A DNA stretch of 64,000 nucleotides from assembly GCF_016406105.1 (NCBI RefSeq), contig NZ_CP066308.1, positions 2,839,501-2,903,500 on the forward strand, written 5' to 3'. Position 1 is the first letter of the stretch; every line of letters begins with the position of its first letter. A program made the position numbers and the translations under genes. Origin of the DNA: Brevibacillus composti. GTDB taxonomy: Bacteria; Bacillota; Bacilli; Brevibacillales; Brevibacillaceae. Below are positions 50,538 through 58,902 of this stretch, one piece after another. The notes below the pieces were generated by a model that was given only the letters and a program-made list of their open reading frames with translations, was not told the origin of the DNA and ran no database searches.

Positions 50538-50586
50538 ACGATGCCCCCACGCGGAATCGAACCACGAACTGATCATTACGAGTGAT
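50538..50586. repeat. attR: repeat copy inside the intact tRNA-Thr
   Basis: Identical over 49 bp to 34118-34166. Here it forms the 3' half of a complete tRNA. Confidence 0.92.
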
Positions 50587-50612
50587 CTGTTATACCGTTT
50601 AACTATAGGGGC
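50542..50612 (-). tRNA. tRNA-Thr, anticodon CGU
   Basis: On the minus strand the acceptor GCCCCUA pairs with UGGGGGC. The D arm is GTTA/TAAC, the anticodon arm GATCA-CTCGTAA-TGATC has anticodon CGU (Thr codon ACG), and the T arm is CGTGG-TTCGATT-CCGCG. No CCA is encoded. The 3' half is element-derived. Confidence 0.9.
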
Positions 50613-50663
50613 AAGCAAGCTGTGAATGAGGTCAAAACCATCATCGGCGCTTTTACAAAAAAT

Positions 50664-50692
50664 ATTCTAGTAAAAACACCATCAAAAATCAA
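50664..50692 (-). promoter_or_regulatory. Promoter of tRNA-Thr
   Basis: On the minus strand TTGATT (50687-50692) is followed after 17 bases by TAGAAT (50664-50669). It overlaps the last codons of the Sir2 gene. With the native terminator displaced, it may also drive the integrase. Confidence 0.6.
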
Positions 50693-51401
50693 GAGGTAAA
50701 TTTTTTAATACATCTCCAATCAATCGGTCTTGAATCACCAAATCGGCCAGATGATCCAGCATCGTGGGCTCCCTGTTGACGATCACCAAGGTTGCGCCGC
50801 GCTCTTTGGCCTGCTGCGGGAACCAGTTGGCCGGACTTACCGCCAGCGACGATCCCAGTACAAGAAACAGCTCCGCGGGCTCCGTCCATGCCACCGCCTG
50901 CTCAAACGCCGCTTCCGGCAGCGATTCGCCAAACAGCACCACATCCGGGCGCAGAAAGCCTCCGCACTCGCAGACGCTTCCTTCCTCTTGCAGATAACGG
51001 GCGGCTTTTTCTTTGCGGCCGCATCTGAGACAGGAGAGCGTCGTCAGCGTGCCGTGAAGCTCCGCGACTCGCTGGCTGCCCGCATGCTGATGATAGCCGT
51101 CCACGTTTTGCGTAATGATTCCCTGGATCACCCCCTGCCGCTCCCATTCGGCCAGAAGGTGATGGCCGCTGTGGGGCTTGCAGGAGAGAAGCCCTTCGAT
51201 CCTCATCCGGTAAAACGCGAGAAATTCCTCCCGATTATGACGCATCGCCTGGGTACTGGCGAGCCGAGCAGGATCCTTCCCCTGCCACAACCCCGTCCGG
51301 GCCGAGCGAAAATCGGGCAGGCCGCTTTCCGTCGACATCCCCGCGCCGGTAAAGACAACGGTATGGCGCGACTCGCGCAGCCAGTTTCGCAATCGCTCCA
51401 C
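50682..51401 (-). CDS. cobB: Sir2-family NAD-dependent protein deacylase
   Basis: This 239-aa sirtuin removes acyl groups from lysines using NAD. It has TGAGMSTESGLPDFRS, TQNVDGYHQHAGS with the catalytic His nearby, and zinc Cys in LSCLRCGRK and VCECGG. B. subtilis SrtN is the likely orthologue. It starts with a GTG preceded by GGGAG. Confidence 0.92.
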   Translation of the reverse strand: MERLRNWLRESRHTVVFTGAGMSTESGLPDFRSARTGLWQGKDPARLASTQAMRHNREEFLAFYRMRIEGLLSCKPHSGHHLLAEWERQGVIQGIITQNVDGYHQHAGSQRVAELHGTLTTLSCLRCGRKEKAARYLQEEGSVCECGGFLRPDVVLFGESLPEAAFEQAVAWTEPAELFLVLGSSLAVSPANWFPQQAKERGATLVIVNREPTMLDHLADLVIQDRLIGDVLKNLPLDF

Positions 51402-51532
51402 TGTACTCCCATCCTCTCACGAAAAATCACGGTTATTCATATTTTATAGGAAGTCATGCTGGAGTGAAAGCCGTACACAAGGGCGCTACGGATGGCTACG
51501 GAAATGAACAGACGGGGAGGAGCGAGAGCGAC

Positions 51533-52324
51533 ATGAACAACATCTATCTGGTTTCGGACATTCACGGTCAATACCAGGCATTGCGGACTGCCCTCGACCG
51601 TGCATCTTTTTCCCCGGAGAGGCAGGATCGGCTGTACGTCATCGGCGACATGATCGACCGCGGCCCGGAGTCCAAGGAAGTGCTGGAATTCCTCCTGAAC
51701 CTGCGGCAAGCATACCCGAGTCAGGTCTTTCTTTCAAAGGGGAACCACGAGCAAATGTTTCAGGATTGGCTGCGCCGCGCCATTGATCCCGATCTCTATC
51801 TCCGTTTGAACGGCGGGGATGCAACGGTGCGCTCCTTTTTGGGACAGCATCCGATGCGCCGCGCCTTTCTCGGCGGAGTGCCATCTGCCGAGACGCAGGA
51901 GGCCGCTCGCGAGGAGATCCTCGCCCGTTATCCCGCACTGCTCGCCACCCTCGATGCGCTGCCCCTCGCGCTAGAGCTTCCCGGCGATTCCGGCACCGGC
52001 ACCGAACCTGCCCTGCTCGTCCATGCGGGTATCCGTCCCGGTCTGCCCCTGTCCCGGCAGCGGCCCGAAGACCTCCTCTGGATTCGCGAACCCTTTTACA
52101 ACCATTATCAGGGGGAGACCCTGATTGTCTTTGGCCATACGCCGGTCAACCGGCTGCCCGGTTACGCCGGTCAAGGCCCCTGGCGGAGCGGAAAGATGAT
52201 CGGGATCGACGGCGGAGCCGCGTCCATTGAAGGGGGCATCCTCCTGGTGAGCTGGCCGTCGCTTCAATACATCTACGTGCCCATTCGGGAAGTCCGCTCC
52301 TCTCCGCAGATCCGCGTCACCTAG
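51533..52324 (+). CDS. Metallophosphoesterase, PPP-type serine/threonine phosphatase-like
   Basis: This 263-aa protein has the PPP signature: NIYLVSDIHGQYQAL, YVIGDMIDRGPES, FLSKGNHEQM and LLVHAGIRPG, then IVFGHTPVN. These bind two metals. PrpE-like protein phosphatase or diadenosine tetraphosphatase activity is likely. The ATG at 51533 is favoured by the GGAGGAG cluster upstream. It converges on the CopC-CopD gene with a 4-base overlap. Confidence 0.88.
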   Translation: MNNIYLVSDIHGQYQALRTALDRASFSPERQDRLYVIGDMIDRGPESKEVLEFLLNLRQAYPSQVFLSKGNHEQMFQDWLRRAIDPDLYLRLNGGDATVRSFLGQHPMRRAFLGGVPSAETQEAAREEILARYPALLATLDALPLALELPGDSGTGTEPALLVHAGIRPGLPLSRQRPEDLLWIREPFYNHYQGETLIVFGHTPVNRLPGYAGQGPWRSGKMIGIDGGAASIEGGILLVSWPSLQYIYVPIREVRSSPQIRVT

Positions 52325-54252
52325 CGAATGATCGGGGGAGGCGTGGCGGACAGCAGTCCTGCCAGCAGGATCGCCGCCAAAACGACGAGCAGCTCGATGC
52401 GCAGGGTCCAGGCCAAAGTCTTCGCCATGCGTGCTGCGTCTCTCTCCTGTAGTGACGAAAGGCTGGCGAGTCGCGGCATGACGCGGGTACGATGATATCC
52501 GGCGATGAGCAGCGCGATGCCAAAAGCGAGCAGCTTGGCCAAAAGAAGCAGGCCGTAGGAGGTCGTCACGAGTTCACCCGGCTGGGAGAAGCGCAAAAGT
52601 CCAAGCACCAGCCCGGTCCCCGTGATGATGGCTACCGCATACAGCGCCAGCTGCGCGAATTGGCTCATCAGCTTGTGCATGAATGCCAGGCCCTCCGCAT
52701 TCACGGCCAGACGGAAAGAGAGCACAACCAAACCGGACAAGCCCCCGATCCATACCACAGCTGCCGTCATGTGCAAAACATCCGACACGACCGACGTCAG
52801 CCGCTCTTGGCCGGCCATCGCGTGGCCCGTCAGCGGAAATGTGGCAAACAGTGCCAACGTCAGCCCTGCGGCAGCTCTCCCCGGCCAGGCAACTGCTGGA
52901 GAGCCGGACGAAGCGGAACTCTTCCACGCAGCCCGAAGCGCCATGATCAGGAGCAAACCGAGCAGAGGCCGCACCCATCCGATCGTACCCGTCGATGTAT
53001 TCCAGAGGATCATCCGAATGTTTTCACCCACTCCCCCCGCCAATCGGAGCATGTCGGCAAGCAAGTAGATGCGAATCCCGCCGCTGACTGTAAAGCAGAG
53101 CACAGCTCCTAACAGGAACAGCTGGACGATGCCCGCAAGCCGCTTCCGGTTTGGCGTCGGAATGGCGCTGACAAATCCGCTCCAGCGCGAGAGAAATACG
53201 AGGGTGCCGATGACGGCAGCTGCCAGGACATCCCCCATGCGCAGCGCCCTGTTCCACTGTTCATGGCGTTTGTGATCATGAGCGGAAGCCGGGACGAACT
53301 TCTCCGCGACGATCTCCGCATCGGCCACATCTGCCGGATGCAGAGTGGTTTCGGCGGCACTCGCGTCTTCTGATGGAACATGCGGCTCTTGTTCCGGGGC
53401 GGTCTGACCCTCCGGCGATGAAGACTGAGCTGGCGCCGTGGAAGACGGATCTTCTGAGGTCGCCTGCTGATTTTGGGAGCTGGCGGGCGTATCCGCAGAA
53501 CCAGGCTTGCGGGAATTGTCATCGGGGCTGCTGCCCGTGACAGGGGCGGTGGTTGACGCTGACGACTTCGTGGCGGCCGCTGACGCTGTGGAATCTGTGG
53601 CGTCTTTTGTGGCGTCCTTTGCTGCGTCCGCCTTTTCGCGCGCCGGGGATCTTTCCTGCTGCTCGCCGGATGACGCTAGTTGCGCCGATCCGGCCGCATT
53701 TGAGCCGGACGAACCCGCAGGAGGCGCCGTTGTGCCGGCCATCTCCGAGGCTTTCTGCCCTCCCGCAGCGCCTGTCCCCTGCCCGGCAGTAGCCTGGCTG
53801 TCCGAAGCGGTGGAGAGCGGCGGAGCGCTGCTTGCGGCTGGCACTTCATCCAGCGACACCGTCTCCGCCGGCCGAATTTTGGGCAGCGCCACGCCCACGG
53901 CAAAGCGATAGGAGCCTTCCGTGACATGGGTGTCCACGGAGAGCACCTGCCACTCTACCCGGTAGATGCCCTTCTCCAAGGAAGAGATCGGCATCACCAA
54001 TGTCTTTTTTCCTTCGGCTCGAAACGAATCAGAAATGACATTCCCCGCCTCCGTCTTCAGCACCAGCGTGCTTACCTTTTCGTTGATCTCCTCGGTAAAG
54101 GTGAGCCGAATTTCTGTGGGCGCTTCCTGCAGCTGGGCCTCCTGCTGCGGCGACGACTGATCGACGTAGGCGTGCGCGCTGACGCCTGCCAGGAGAGCGC
54201 TTGCGATCGCCAGCCCCAAACACAGAGCACATAGCCATATCACTCTCTTCAT
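52321..54252 (-). CDS. CopC-CopD fusion copper-binding/transport protein
   Basis: This 643-aa protein resembles B. subtilis YcnJ. After a signal peptide it has a CopC domain (HAYVDQSSPQQEAQLQEAPT, including His just after cleavage; VDTHVTEGSYRFAVGV). A long Ser/Ala/Pro/Thr-rich linker covers about 145-330, and a CopD domain of about eight helices follows. The linker is unusually long. Probable role: copper import or tolerance. GGAG lies 7 bases before the ATG. Confidence 0.87.
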   Translation of the reverse strand: MKRVIWLCALCLGLAIASALLAGVSAHAYVDQSSPQQEAQLQEAPTEIRLTFTEEINEKVSTLVLKTEAGNVISDSFRAEGKKTLVMPISSLEKGIYRVEWQVLSVDTHVTEGSYRFAVGVALPKIRPAETVSLDEVPAASSAPPLSTASDSQATAGQGTGAAGGQKASEMAGTTAPPAGSSGSNAAGSAQLASSGEQQERSPAREKADAAKDATKDATDSTASAAATKSSASTTAPVTGSSPDDNSRKPGSADTPASSQNQQATSEDPSSTAPAQSSSPEGQTAPEQEPHVPSEDASAAETTLHPADVADAEIVAEKFVPASAHDHKRHEQWNRALRMGDVLAAAVIGTLVFLSRWSGFVSAIPTPNRKRLAGIVQLFLLGAVLCFTVSGGIRIYLLADMLRLAGGVGENIRMILWNTSTGTIGWVRPLLGLLLIMALRAAWKSSASSGSPAVAWPGRAAAGLTLALFATFPLTGHAMAGQERLTSVVSDVLHMTAAVVWIGGLSGLVVLSFRLAVNAEGLAFMHKLMSQFAQLALYAVAIITGTGLVLGLLRFSQPGELVTTSYGLLLLAKLLAFGIALLIAGYHRTRVMPRLASLSSLQERDAARMAKTLAWTLRIELLVVLAAILLAGLLSATPPPIIR

Positions 54253-54288
54253 ATCGATGCTCCTTTCCCTTGATGTGCAGTCGACAGA

Positions 54289-54314
54289 AAGCCGCCGAAA
54301 TTCTTCGACGGCTT
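54289..54314. other. Strong hairpin between the DUF4198 and CopC-CopD genes
   Basis: An 11-bp stem AAGCCGTCGAA/TTTCGGCGGCTT (minus strand, one G-U) has no U-run. It may adjust transcript levels between the two genes. Confidence 0.35.
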
Positions 54315-54378
54315 CGAATCGCAATCCATACGTACGACCGCGGGCGGCAGCGGCTTTCCCCCTTCGCCCCTGCAGTCC

Positions 54379-55434
54379 CTATTTTTTGCTGATGGCAATG
54401 GCGGCAGGAAAAGAGCCGACCGGTGCCAGCCATTCGGTGGCAGCGCCCGCCTCAGCCGCTGCCTTTTGCAGCTCGACCTGGCCGCTGCCCGTGAAGGCAG
54501 GGTTCAGATTCGTTTTGACAAATTCGGCGGGGACCATGGTTTTGCCGTCCGTGATGGACAGGCCGGGAACTTCGATCTGTTTGCCGTTCAGATAGACAAA
54601 CGGCGTCTGCTCATCAGCCGCTGCAGGGAGCGTGAACTTGCCATTTTGGACCGTAAATGTCATCGTTGCTTCATAGTTGGTGGTATCGTATTGGCCCGCT
54701 GCTTTTTCATCTGTCTTCGGCTTCGCGCGGAGCAGATAGTAGTCCGCCGGCCCGGTCGTAAATGTGATCCTGCCCTGCTCGTCCGTCTTATAGACAGCCG
54801 CGTCGCTCGTGCTGCGGCGGATGACGCTGATTTCCGTATCCTTTAGCGGCTGTCCCTTGAGCAGCAGTTGAACGCTTACCTCCTGGCCAGGCGTGACGGC
54901 CGCTGGGTTAAACTGGGGAATCAGCTCCGCCCGATCTGTGCTGACGGGCTGGGAGAAGCCTTTCAGCCCCGCTACGCGCTGCAGCATAGGGATGTCGCTG
55001 ACCGCCACGAATGATTTGGCGCTGCGCAGTGTGCGGCTCGCTGTCTCTCCTTGTTTGAAGATGCTGTCTCCCTCTGCGGAGACGATGTAAGCGCCGGGCT
55101 GCGACGAGGAGAACGAGGCGACGAAGTAATTGTTTTTCCCCGGCTCGGCTACCTCCTGTTCCTCCCCGGTATAAAAGAGCGTCGCGGTAATATCGGCTTT
55201 GCTTCCATTCGGCGAAATGACGTATACTTTGGTTGTATCTGTGCTCCATCGGCCTTCGATGCGGTAGCTGGCGTGATGGTTCGAGTGGTTGCCCAGCAGC
55301 AGCTCCACGTAGGAGACCTCTCCTGCGGCGATGATCGGGCTGTGGGTTTGGGACCAGCCATCGTGCGCCGACACCGGCAAAGCCAGCAGGCAGGCCAATG
55401 CGAGTGCAGGTATGAGTGTCAAACGTTTTTTCAT
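54379..55434 (-). CDS. Exported DUF4198 protein with copper-amine-oxidase-N-like tail
   Basis: This 351-aa secreted protein starts MKKRLTLIPALALACLLALP with cleavage before HDGWSQTHSP; an N-terminal His is common in metal-related DUF4198 (NikM-like) proteins. Ig-like segments follow, then VYLNGKQIEVPGLSITDGKT, typical of the copper amine oxidase N-terminal/stalk domain. It is upstream of the CopC-CopD gene on the same strand, suggesting metal handling at the cell surface. Confidence 0.75.
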   Translation of the reverse strand: MKKRLTLIPALALACLLALPVSAHDGWSQTHSPIIAAGEVSYVELLLGNHSNHHASYRIEGRWSTDTTKVYVISPNGSKADITATLFYTGEEQEVAEPGKNNYFVASFSSSQPGAYIVSAEGDSIFKQGETASRTLRSAKSFVAVSDIPMLQRVAGLKGFSQPVSTDRAELIPQFNPAAVTPGQEVSVQLLLKGQPLKDTEISVIRRSTSDAAVYKTDEQGRITFTTGPADYYLLRAKPKTDEKAAGQYDTTNYEATMTFTVQNGKFTLPAAADEQTPFVYLNGKQIEVPGLSITDGKTMVPAEFVKTNLNPAFTGSGQVELQKAAAEAGAATEWLAPVGSFPAAIAISKK

Positions 55435-55626
55435 TCGGCATTCCTTCCTTTCCATTTTCTGCATTCATCTGACAGTCAGTCTCAGTATATGGCTCGTCCT
55501 GTCAGCTGAACATGACCCAACCGGGCTATCTTTTGTTACAGATGTCGTCACCTTTTCAAAAGTCGTTACAAAACATAAGTCACTTCCTTATTGTAATTAT
55601 GGTAAGATAATGGACGAGGTGTTGAC

Positions 55627-56055
55627 ATGAAACGAGAACAAAAGAGAGAGCAAGCCCTGTTCGCGGCCTGGGTCGTCTCTCTCATCGCAACCGGAGGAAG
55701 TCTGTTTTTCTCGGAAGTAATGAAGTACATCCCTTGCGAGCTCTGCTGGTACCAGCGCATCTTCATGTACCCGCTGGTCATCCTGCTGGGCATCGCCGCG
55801 GCCAGAAAAGACTATGGAATCGCCACATACGCCCTGGTGCTTTCCATCATCGGGGGCGGATTTTCGCTGTACCACTACGCCATCCAAAAGGTCCCTGCCC
55901 TTGGCGAGCTCGGGACGGCATGCGGCATCATTCCATGCAATACGGATTACATCAACTGGCTTGGCTTCATTACCATTCCGTTTTTGGCGTTAATCGCCTT
56001 TCTTTCCATTACGATTCTGCTTGTTCTGATTCGCAAAACTGGGGAGGAGAAATAA
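55627..56055 (+). CDS. bdbC: Disulfide bond formation protein BdbC (DsbB family)
   Basis: This 142-aa four-helix membrane protein reoxidises an extracellular thiol-disulfide oxidoreductase using quinone. It has the CxxC of DsbB proteins in IPCELCWYQRIFMYP and a second Cys pair in GTACGIIPCNTDYINW. It is followed after 3 bases by a thioredoxin-like gene. The GAGGTG site is 6 bases upstream. Confidence 0.92.
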   Translation: MKREQKREQALFAAWVVSLIATGGSLFFSEVMKYIPCELCWYQRIFMYPLVILLGIAAARKDYGIATYALVLSIIGGGFSLYHYAIQKVPALGELGTACGIIPCNTDYINWLGFITIPFLALIAFLSITILLVLIRKTGEEK

Positions 56056-56058
56056 GAC

Positions 56059-56526
56059 ATGAAAAAGGTTATCATCCTGTCAATCATTGCAGCCGTCCTT
56101 TTGATCGGAGCGGTCGTCTACTCAGACATGGCCAACCGGAAAGCCGCAGAAGGCAATCCCTTTGGCAAAAGCAATCTTCATCCAGCCACCGTCGAACAGC
56201 TGGATGATCCCAACTACGGCAATCAAATCCTTCCCGCTGAACTGAAGGCCAAGCTGAAAGCAAAGGAAGAGCTCTTCGTCTACTTCTACAGCCCGACGTG
56301 TGAGCATTGCCAGGCTACGACACCGGTACTGGTCCCCGTCGCCGATGAGCTGAAGGTCGATGTGAAGAAGCATAATCTGCTGGAATTCACCGCCAGTTGG
56401 GATGATTATGGCATCGAGTACACGCCGACTCTCGTTCACTACAAAGAGGGACAAGAGGTGGCTCGCCTGGTAGGCGGTCAGGATGCCGACCAGTTGAAAC
56501 AGTGGTTCCAGGAACAAAAACAATAA
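56059..56526 (+). CDS. Membrane-anchored thioredoxin-like protein
   Basis: This 155-aa protein has one N-terminal membrane helix and an extracellular thioredoxin fold with CxxC in FVYFYSPTCEHCQATTPVLV and the cis-Pro in IEYTPTLVHYK. With BdbC it probably forms an oxidising pair, as BdbD does elsewhere, though it is shorter than BdbD and lacks the DsbA helical insert. Confidence 0.85.
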   Translation: MKKVIILSIIAAVLLIGAVVYSDMANRKAAEGNPFGKSNLHPATVEQLDDPNYGNQILPAELKAKLKAKEELFVYFYSPTCEHCQATTPVLVPVADELKVDVKKHNLLEFTASWDDYGIEYTPTLVHYKEGQEVARLVGGQDADQLKQWFQEQKQ

Positions 56527-56530
56527 AGAA

Positions 56531-56555
56531 GAGGCCTCCTGTATCGGGAGGCCTT
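56531..56555 (+). terminator. Terminator after the bdbC operon
   Basis: GAGGCCTCC/GGGAGGCCTTC around TGTATC; the U-run is short (TTCCT). Confidence 0.6.
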
Positions 56556-56761
56556 CCTGATTCTATCGGAAAAACTTGGGCTTCGCCGCAACTGGCAATG
56601 CCGCAAAAGGTGGCAGTTATGTGAATTCAGCCGTTCACAGCCTGCGAAATAGCCCGTTTGAGTCATCTGCTCCCCTGCGTTTTTGCCTATAATGTTGAAG
56701 GAAGCAAGAATACACCGGAATGTGTGTACCAAAGCCAAAGTGACGAAGGTAGGGAGAGTAG

Positions 56762-57580
56762 ATGAAGCGATATGTATTTGCGTTGATCGGTTCCCTGGCG
56801 CTGATCGCCGGAGCTGGCTGCAGCAAGCAGGAGGAGGCCCTCCCCTCTTCGACGCCAATCGAAGTCGAGCTGAAAATCGAACCGCAGGAAGTCGCCGTGA
56901 ACGAAGCGGCTACCTTTACGATTACCGTAACGCAGGATGGCAAAGCCGTCGATGACGCCAAAGAAGCCGAGTTTGAAATCTGGAAAGAGGGGCAGGAGCA
57001 GCATGAAACCATCCCCGCCGTGCACCAACAGGACGGGGTGTATACGGCACAGAAGGCTTTTTCCGAACCGGGAACCTATAATGTCATGTACCATGTCACC
57101 GCTCGCGATTTTCACAATATGCAAAAGTACAGCTTTTCGGTGAAGGGACCGGATGGCGAGGCGGACGGCTCCGCGGCAGCAGGCCATGCGGACGAGCCTG
57201 CCGCCCAACCCGGTAGCAGCGCCGGCCATGAGCACGGCGGCACTCACCAGCACGGCAGCTCCGAAACGGGCGAGCACCATCATGGCCCCAGCGTGGACAT
57301 GCACTTCCAGCCTGCTGATGTCATCAAAGCCAACACGGCTGCCACGCTTACCGTCCATCTGGTCCAGAATAACCAGCCTTTGACGGACGCCAAGGTGCGC
57401 TTTGAGTATTGGCTGGCAGGAGGGGACAAGCATGAGTTCGTCGACGCCCGCGAAACGAAGGCCGGGGAATACACGGCAAACTCCGCCATCTTCCCTGCGT
57501 CCGGCAGCTACACGGTAAAGGTGCATGTAGAAAAGGGGGATATTCACGACCACCGGGAGTACCCCGTATCAGTGCAATAA
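56762..57580 (+). CDS. Lipoprotein with two YtkA-like domains and a His-rich linker
   Basis: This 272-aa protein has a lipobox (LALIAGAGC). Two YtkA/FixH-like Ig domains follow, at about 30-130 (VELKIEPQEVAVNEAATFTI) and 180-270 (MHFQPADVIKANTAATLTVH). The linker between is rich in His (GHEHGGTHQHG, GEHHHGP) and is a likely metal-binding segment. It lies near copper and disulfide genes. GGGAGAG precedes the ATG. A TATAAT at 56689 may be its promoter. Confidence 0.8.
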   Translation: MKRYVFALIGSLALIAGAGCSKQEEALPSSTPIEVELKIEPQEVAVNEAATFTITVTQDGKAVDDAKEAEFEIWKEGQEQHETIPAVHQQDGVYTAQKAFSEPGTYNVMYHVTARDFHNMQKYSFSVKGPDGEADGSAAAGHADEPAAQPGSSAGHEHGGTHQHGSSETGEHHHGPSVDMHFQPADVIKANTAATLTVHLVQNNQPLTDAKVRFEYWLAGGDKHEFVDARETKAGEYTANSAIFPASGSYTVKVHVEKGDIHDHREYPVSVQ

Positions 57581-57599
57581 GACAAAGCAAACAGAAACG

Positions 57600-57628
57600 G
57601 GCCTCTCCCCTTTGCGGCGGAGAGGCCT
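57600..57628 (+). terminator. Terminator after the YtkA-like lipoprotein
   Basis: GGGCCTCTCC/GGAGAGGCCTTT around CCTTTGCGGC. Confidence 0.65.
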
Positions 57629-57685
57629 TTGCATTGGACTCCCGCCGGTTCAGAGCAATCCCACGGCCGCCCTCTGGAAATGATA

Positions 57686-57713
57686 TTGTTTTTTTCTAGG
57701 ATTTAGGTAAAAT
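57686..57713 (+). promoter_or_regulatory. Promoter of the Gre-like gene
   Basis: TTGTTT (57686-57691), 16 bases, TAAAAT (57708-57713), about 65 bases before a small upstream ORF. Confidence 0.45.
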
Positions 57714-57780
57714 GGTAGTATGGTCCCCTGCATATCTGGAGCAAGGGGCCACATTCTTTTATTCGGGGGGGACTAATACG

Positions 57781-57873
57781 ATGAAAATGAGGCGAACTCC
57801 GTGGCGACTCGCAGTCTTTTCTGACCGGTGGTTCATTCCAATACGAACAGGAGTTGATTACGGTGAACCGTAA
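57781..57873 (+). CDS. Small upstream ORF (30 aa) coupled to the Gre-like gene
   Basis: The ATG has a G-run 9 bases upstream. The product MKMRRTPWRLAVFSDRWFIP then IRTGVDYGEP is basic. Its TAA lies 11 bases past the GTG of the next gene, so it may be a leader that couples translation. Confidence 0.4.
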   Translation: MKMRRTPWRLAVFSDRWFIPIRTGVDYGEP

Positions 57874-58303
57874 TACTTTGCCGAATTCCATGCACCGCCG
57901 CCTGGTGGAGCAATTGGTTTTTTTTGACGAACAACGCATACCCTTTTTGGACCTTCATTTTGCCGGAAAGCACAACGAACGCCAAAAAGCCAATCAATGG
58001 CTTGACCAATATGTTTCGACGGTTGAATCCTTGCTCAAGGATACCTCAGGAAGCGATACGTCCACACTGCCCAAAGTAGTGATTGGATCTGAAGTGACCT
58101 TGCATTATGTAGATGAAGGGCTCGATGAAAGCCTGACGATCTGCTTTCCCGAACAGACTGACCCTGATTTGGGACGGATCTCTTTCCTATCCCCGATGGG
58201 ACGCCAACTGCTCATGAATCCTGTCAACGAACCCATCCGTCTGGAAATGCCGATGGGAGCCCAGGAAGTGGTGGTTCGCTCCATTCGGTTTGTCGACTGG
58301 TAA
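57863..58303 (+). CDS. GreA/GreB-family protein
   Basis: This 146-aa protein has the Gre C-terminal FKBP-like domain (VVIGSEVTLHYVDEGLDESL, ISFLSPMGRQLLMNPVNEPI) but a short N-terminal helical part instead of the full coiled coil. It may modulate RNA polymerase without transcript cleavage, as Rnk-like proteins do. I use the GTG at 57863, with AGGAG 9 bases upstream. Confidence 0.78.
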   Translation: MNRNTLPNSMHRRLVEQLVFFDEQRIPFLDLHFAGKHNERQKANQWLDQYVSTVESLLKDTSGSDTSTLPKVVIGSEVTLHYVDEGLDESLTICFPEQTDPDLGRISFLSPMGRQLLMNPVNEPIRLEMPMGAQEVVVRSIRFVDW

Positions 58304-58366
58304 CGTGGAAAACAACAGCAATCTCAGGAACTCATGTCGATTGCATTTACCATACAACTGGAAAAA

Positions 58367-58399
58367 TGCCGCGGCCATCCTCGCTCAGGTGGCCGCGGC
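58367..58399. terminator. Bidirectional hairpin between convergent genes
   Basis: GCCGCGGCCA pairs with TGGCCGCGGC; on the minus strand it is followed by ATTTTT. Confidence 0.65.
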
Positions 58400-58419
58400 T
58401 TGCTATTGGTCTTGCCTGT

Positions 58420-58776
58420 TTAGCAGGTGAAGTAGACGACTCTGTGCAAATCGAGCCCGTAATAGCGCCATGTATAGCCATTCCAGCGATAGCCGGCTAC
58501 GGAGTTGCGGCCTACAAATACGGGGTAAAACCAGAAGTTGCGCCCATTGCGCAGCCACACATACGTGTACCGATACAGGCAAGGATAAAAGGAACCCGGA
58601 TCGACGATGCGATACTGCTGCTGACCCAAGGTACGCGGGGCAGTGGGCGTTCTGCCTGGGGGCGGGCCCGACGGAGGGGGAGGAAATCCTCCAGGGGGAT
58701 ACATGCTGCTGCCGGGCGGAAAGGCGCTGCTGCCAGGTGGAAACGCGCTGCTGCCCGGGGGATACGGATAACCCAT
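58420..58776 (-). CDS. Pro-rich protein with PPGSSAF repeats
   Basis: This 118-aa protein starts MGYPYPPGSSAFPPGSSAFP and continues with further PPGSSMYPPGG and PPPPSGPPPG units to about residue 42. A Tyr/Trp-rich C-terminal domain follows (YRIVDPGSFYPCLYRYTYVW). AGGAGG lies 11 bases before the ATG at 58776. The low-complexity start suggests a surface or spore-coat protein; not recognised. Confidence 0.65.
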   Translation of the reverse strand: MGYPYPPGSSAFPPGSSAFPPGSSMYPPGGFPPPPSGPPPGRTPTAPRTLGQQQYRIVDPGSFYPCLYRYTYVWLRNGRNFWFYPVFVGRNSVAGYRWNGYTWRYYGLDLHRVVYFTC

Positions 58777-58902
58777 GACTGCTACACCTCCTATAAGTTT
58801 CCCTATATAGAGATGCAGCCAAGAGCAAAAAGGCATGTGCGAATGCCGCCCGTCAATCGTCCATTTTTCCGCTTTTACCGCTCCTCACCTGTCCCTCCCC
58901 GC

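Larger units (their letters stand above)
34118..50586. mobile_element. 16.4-kb PICI-like integrative element in tRNA-Thr
   Basis: The element is flanked by a 49-bp perfect direct repeat (34118-34166 and 50538-50586) that equals the 3' half of tRNA-Thr(CGU). Inside lie a tyrosine integrase next to the intact tRNA, a serine recombinase, two divergent repressor regions, two winged-helix/iteron modules, a likely small terminase, a tape measure protein and a DUF2577 protein. There is no large terminase, portal, capsid, holin or endolysin that I can recognise. Size, site and content fit a phage-inducible chromosomal island; a decayed prophage is the alternative. Confidence 0.8.
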
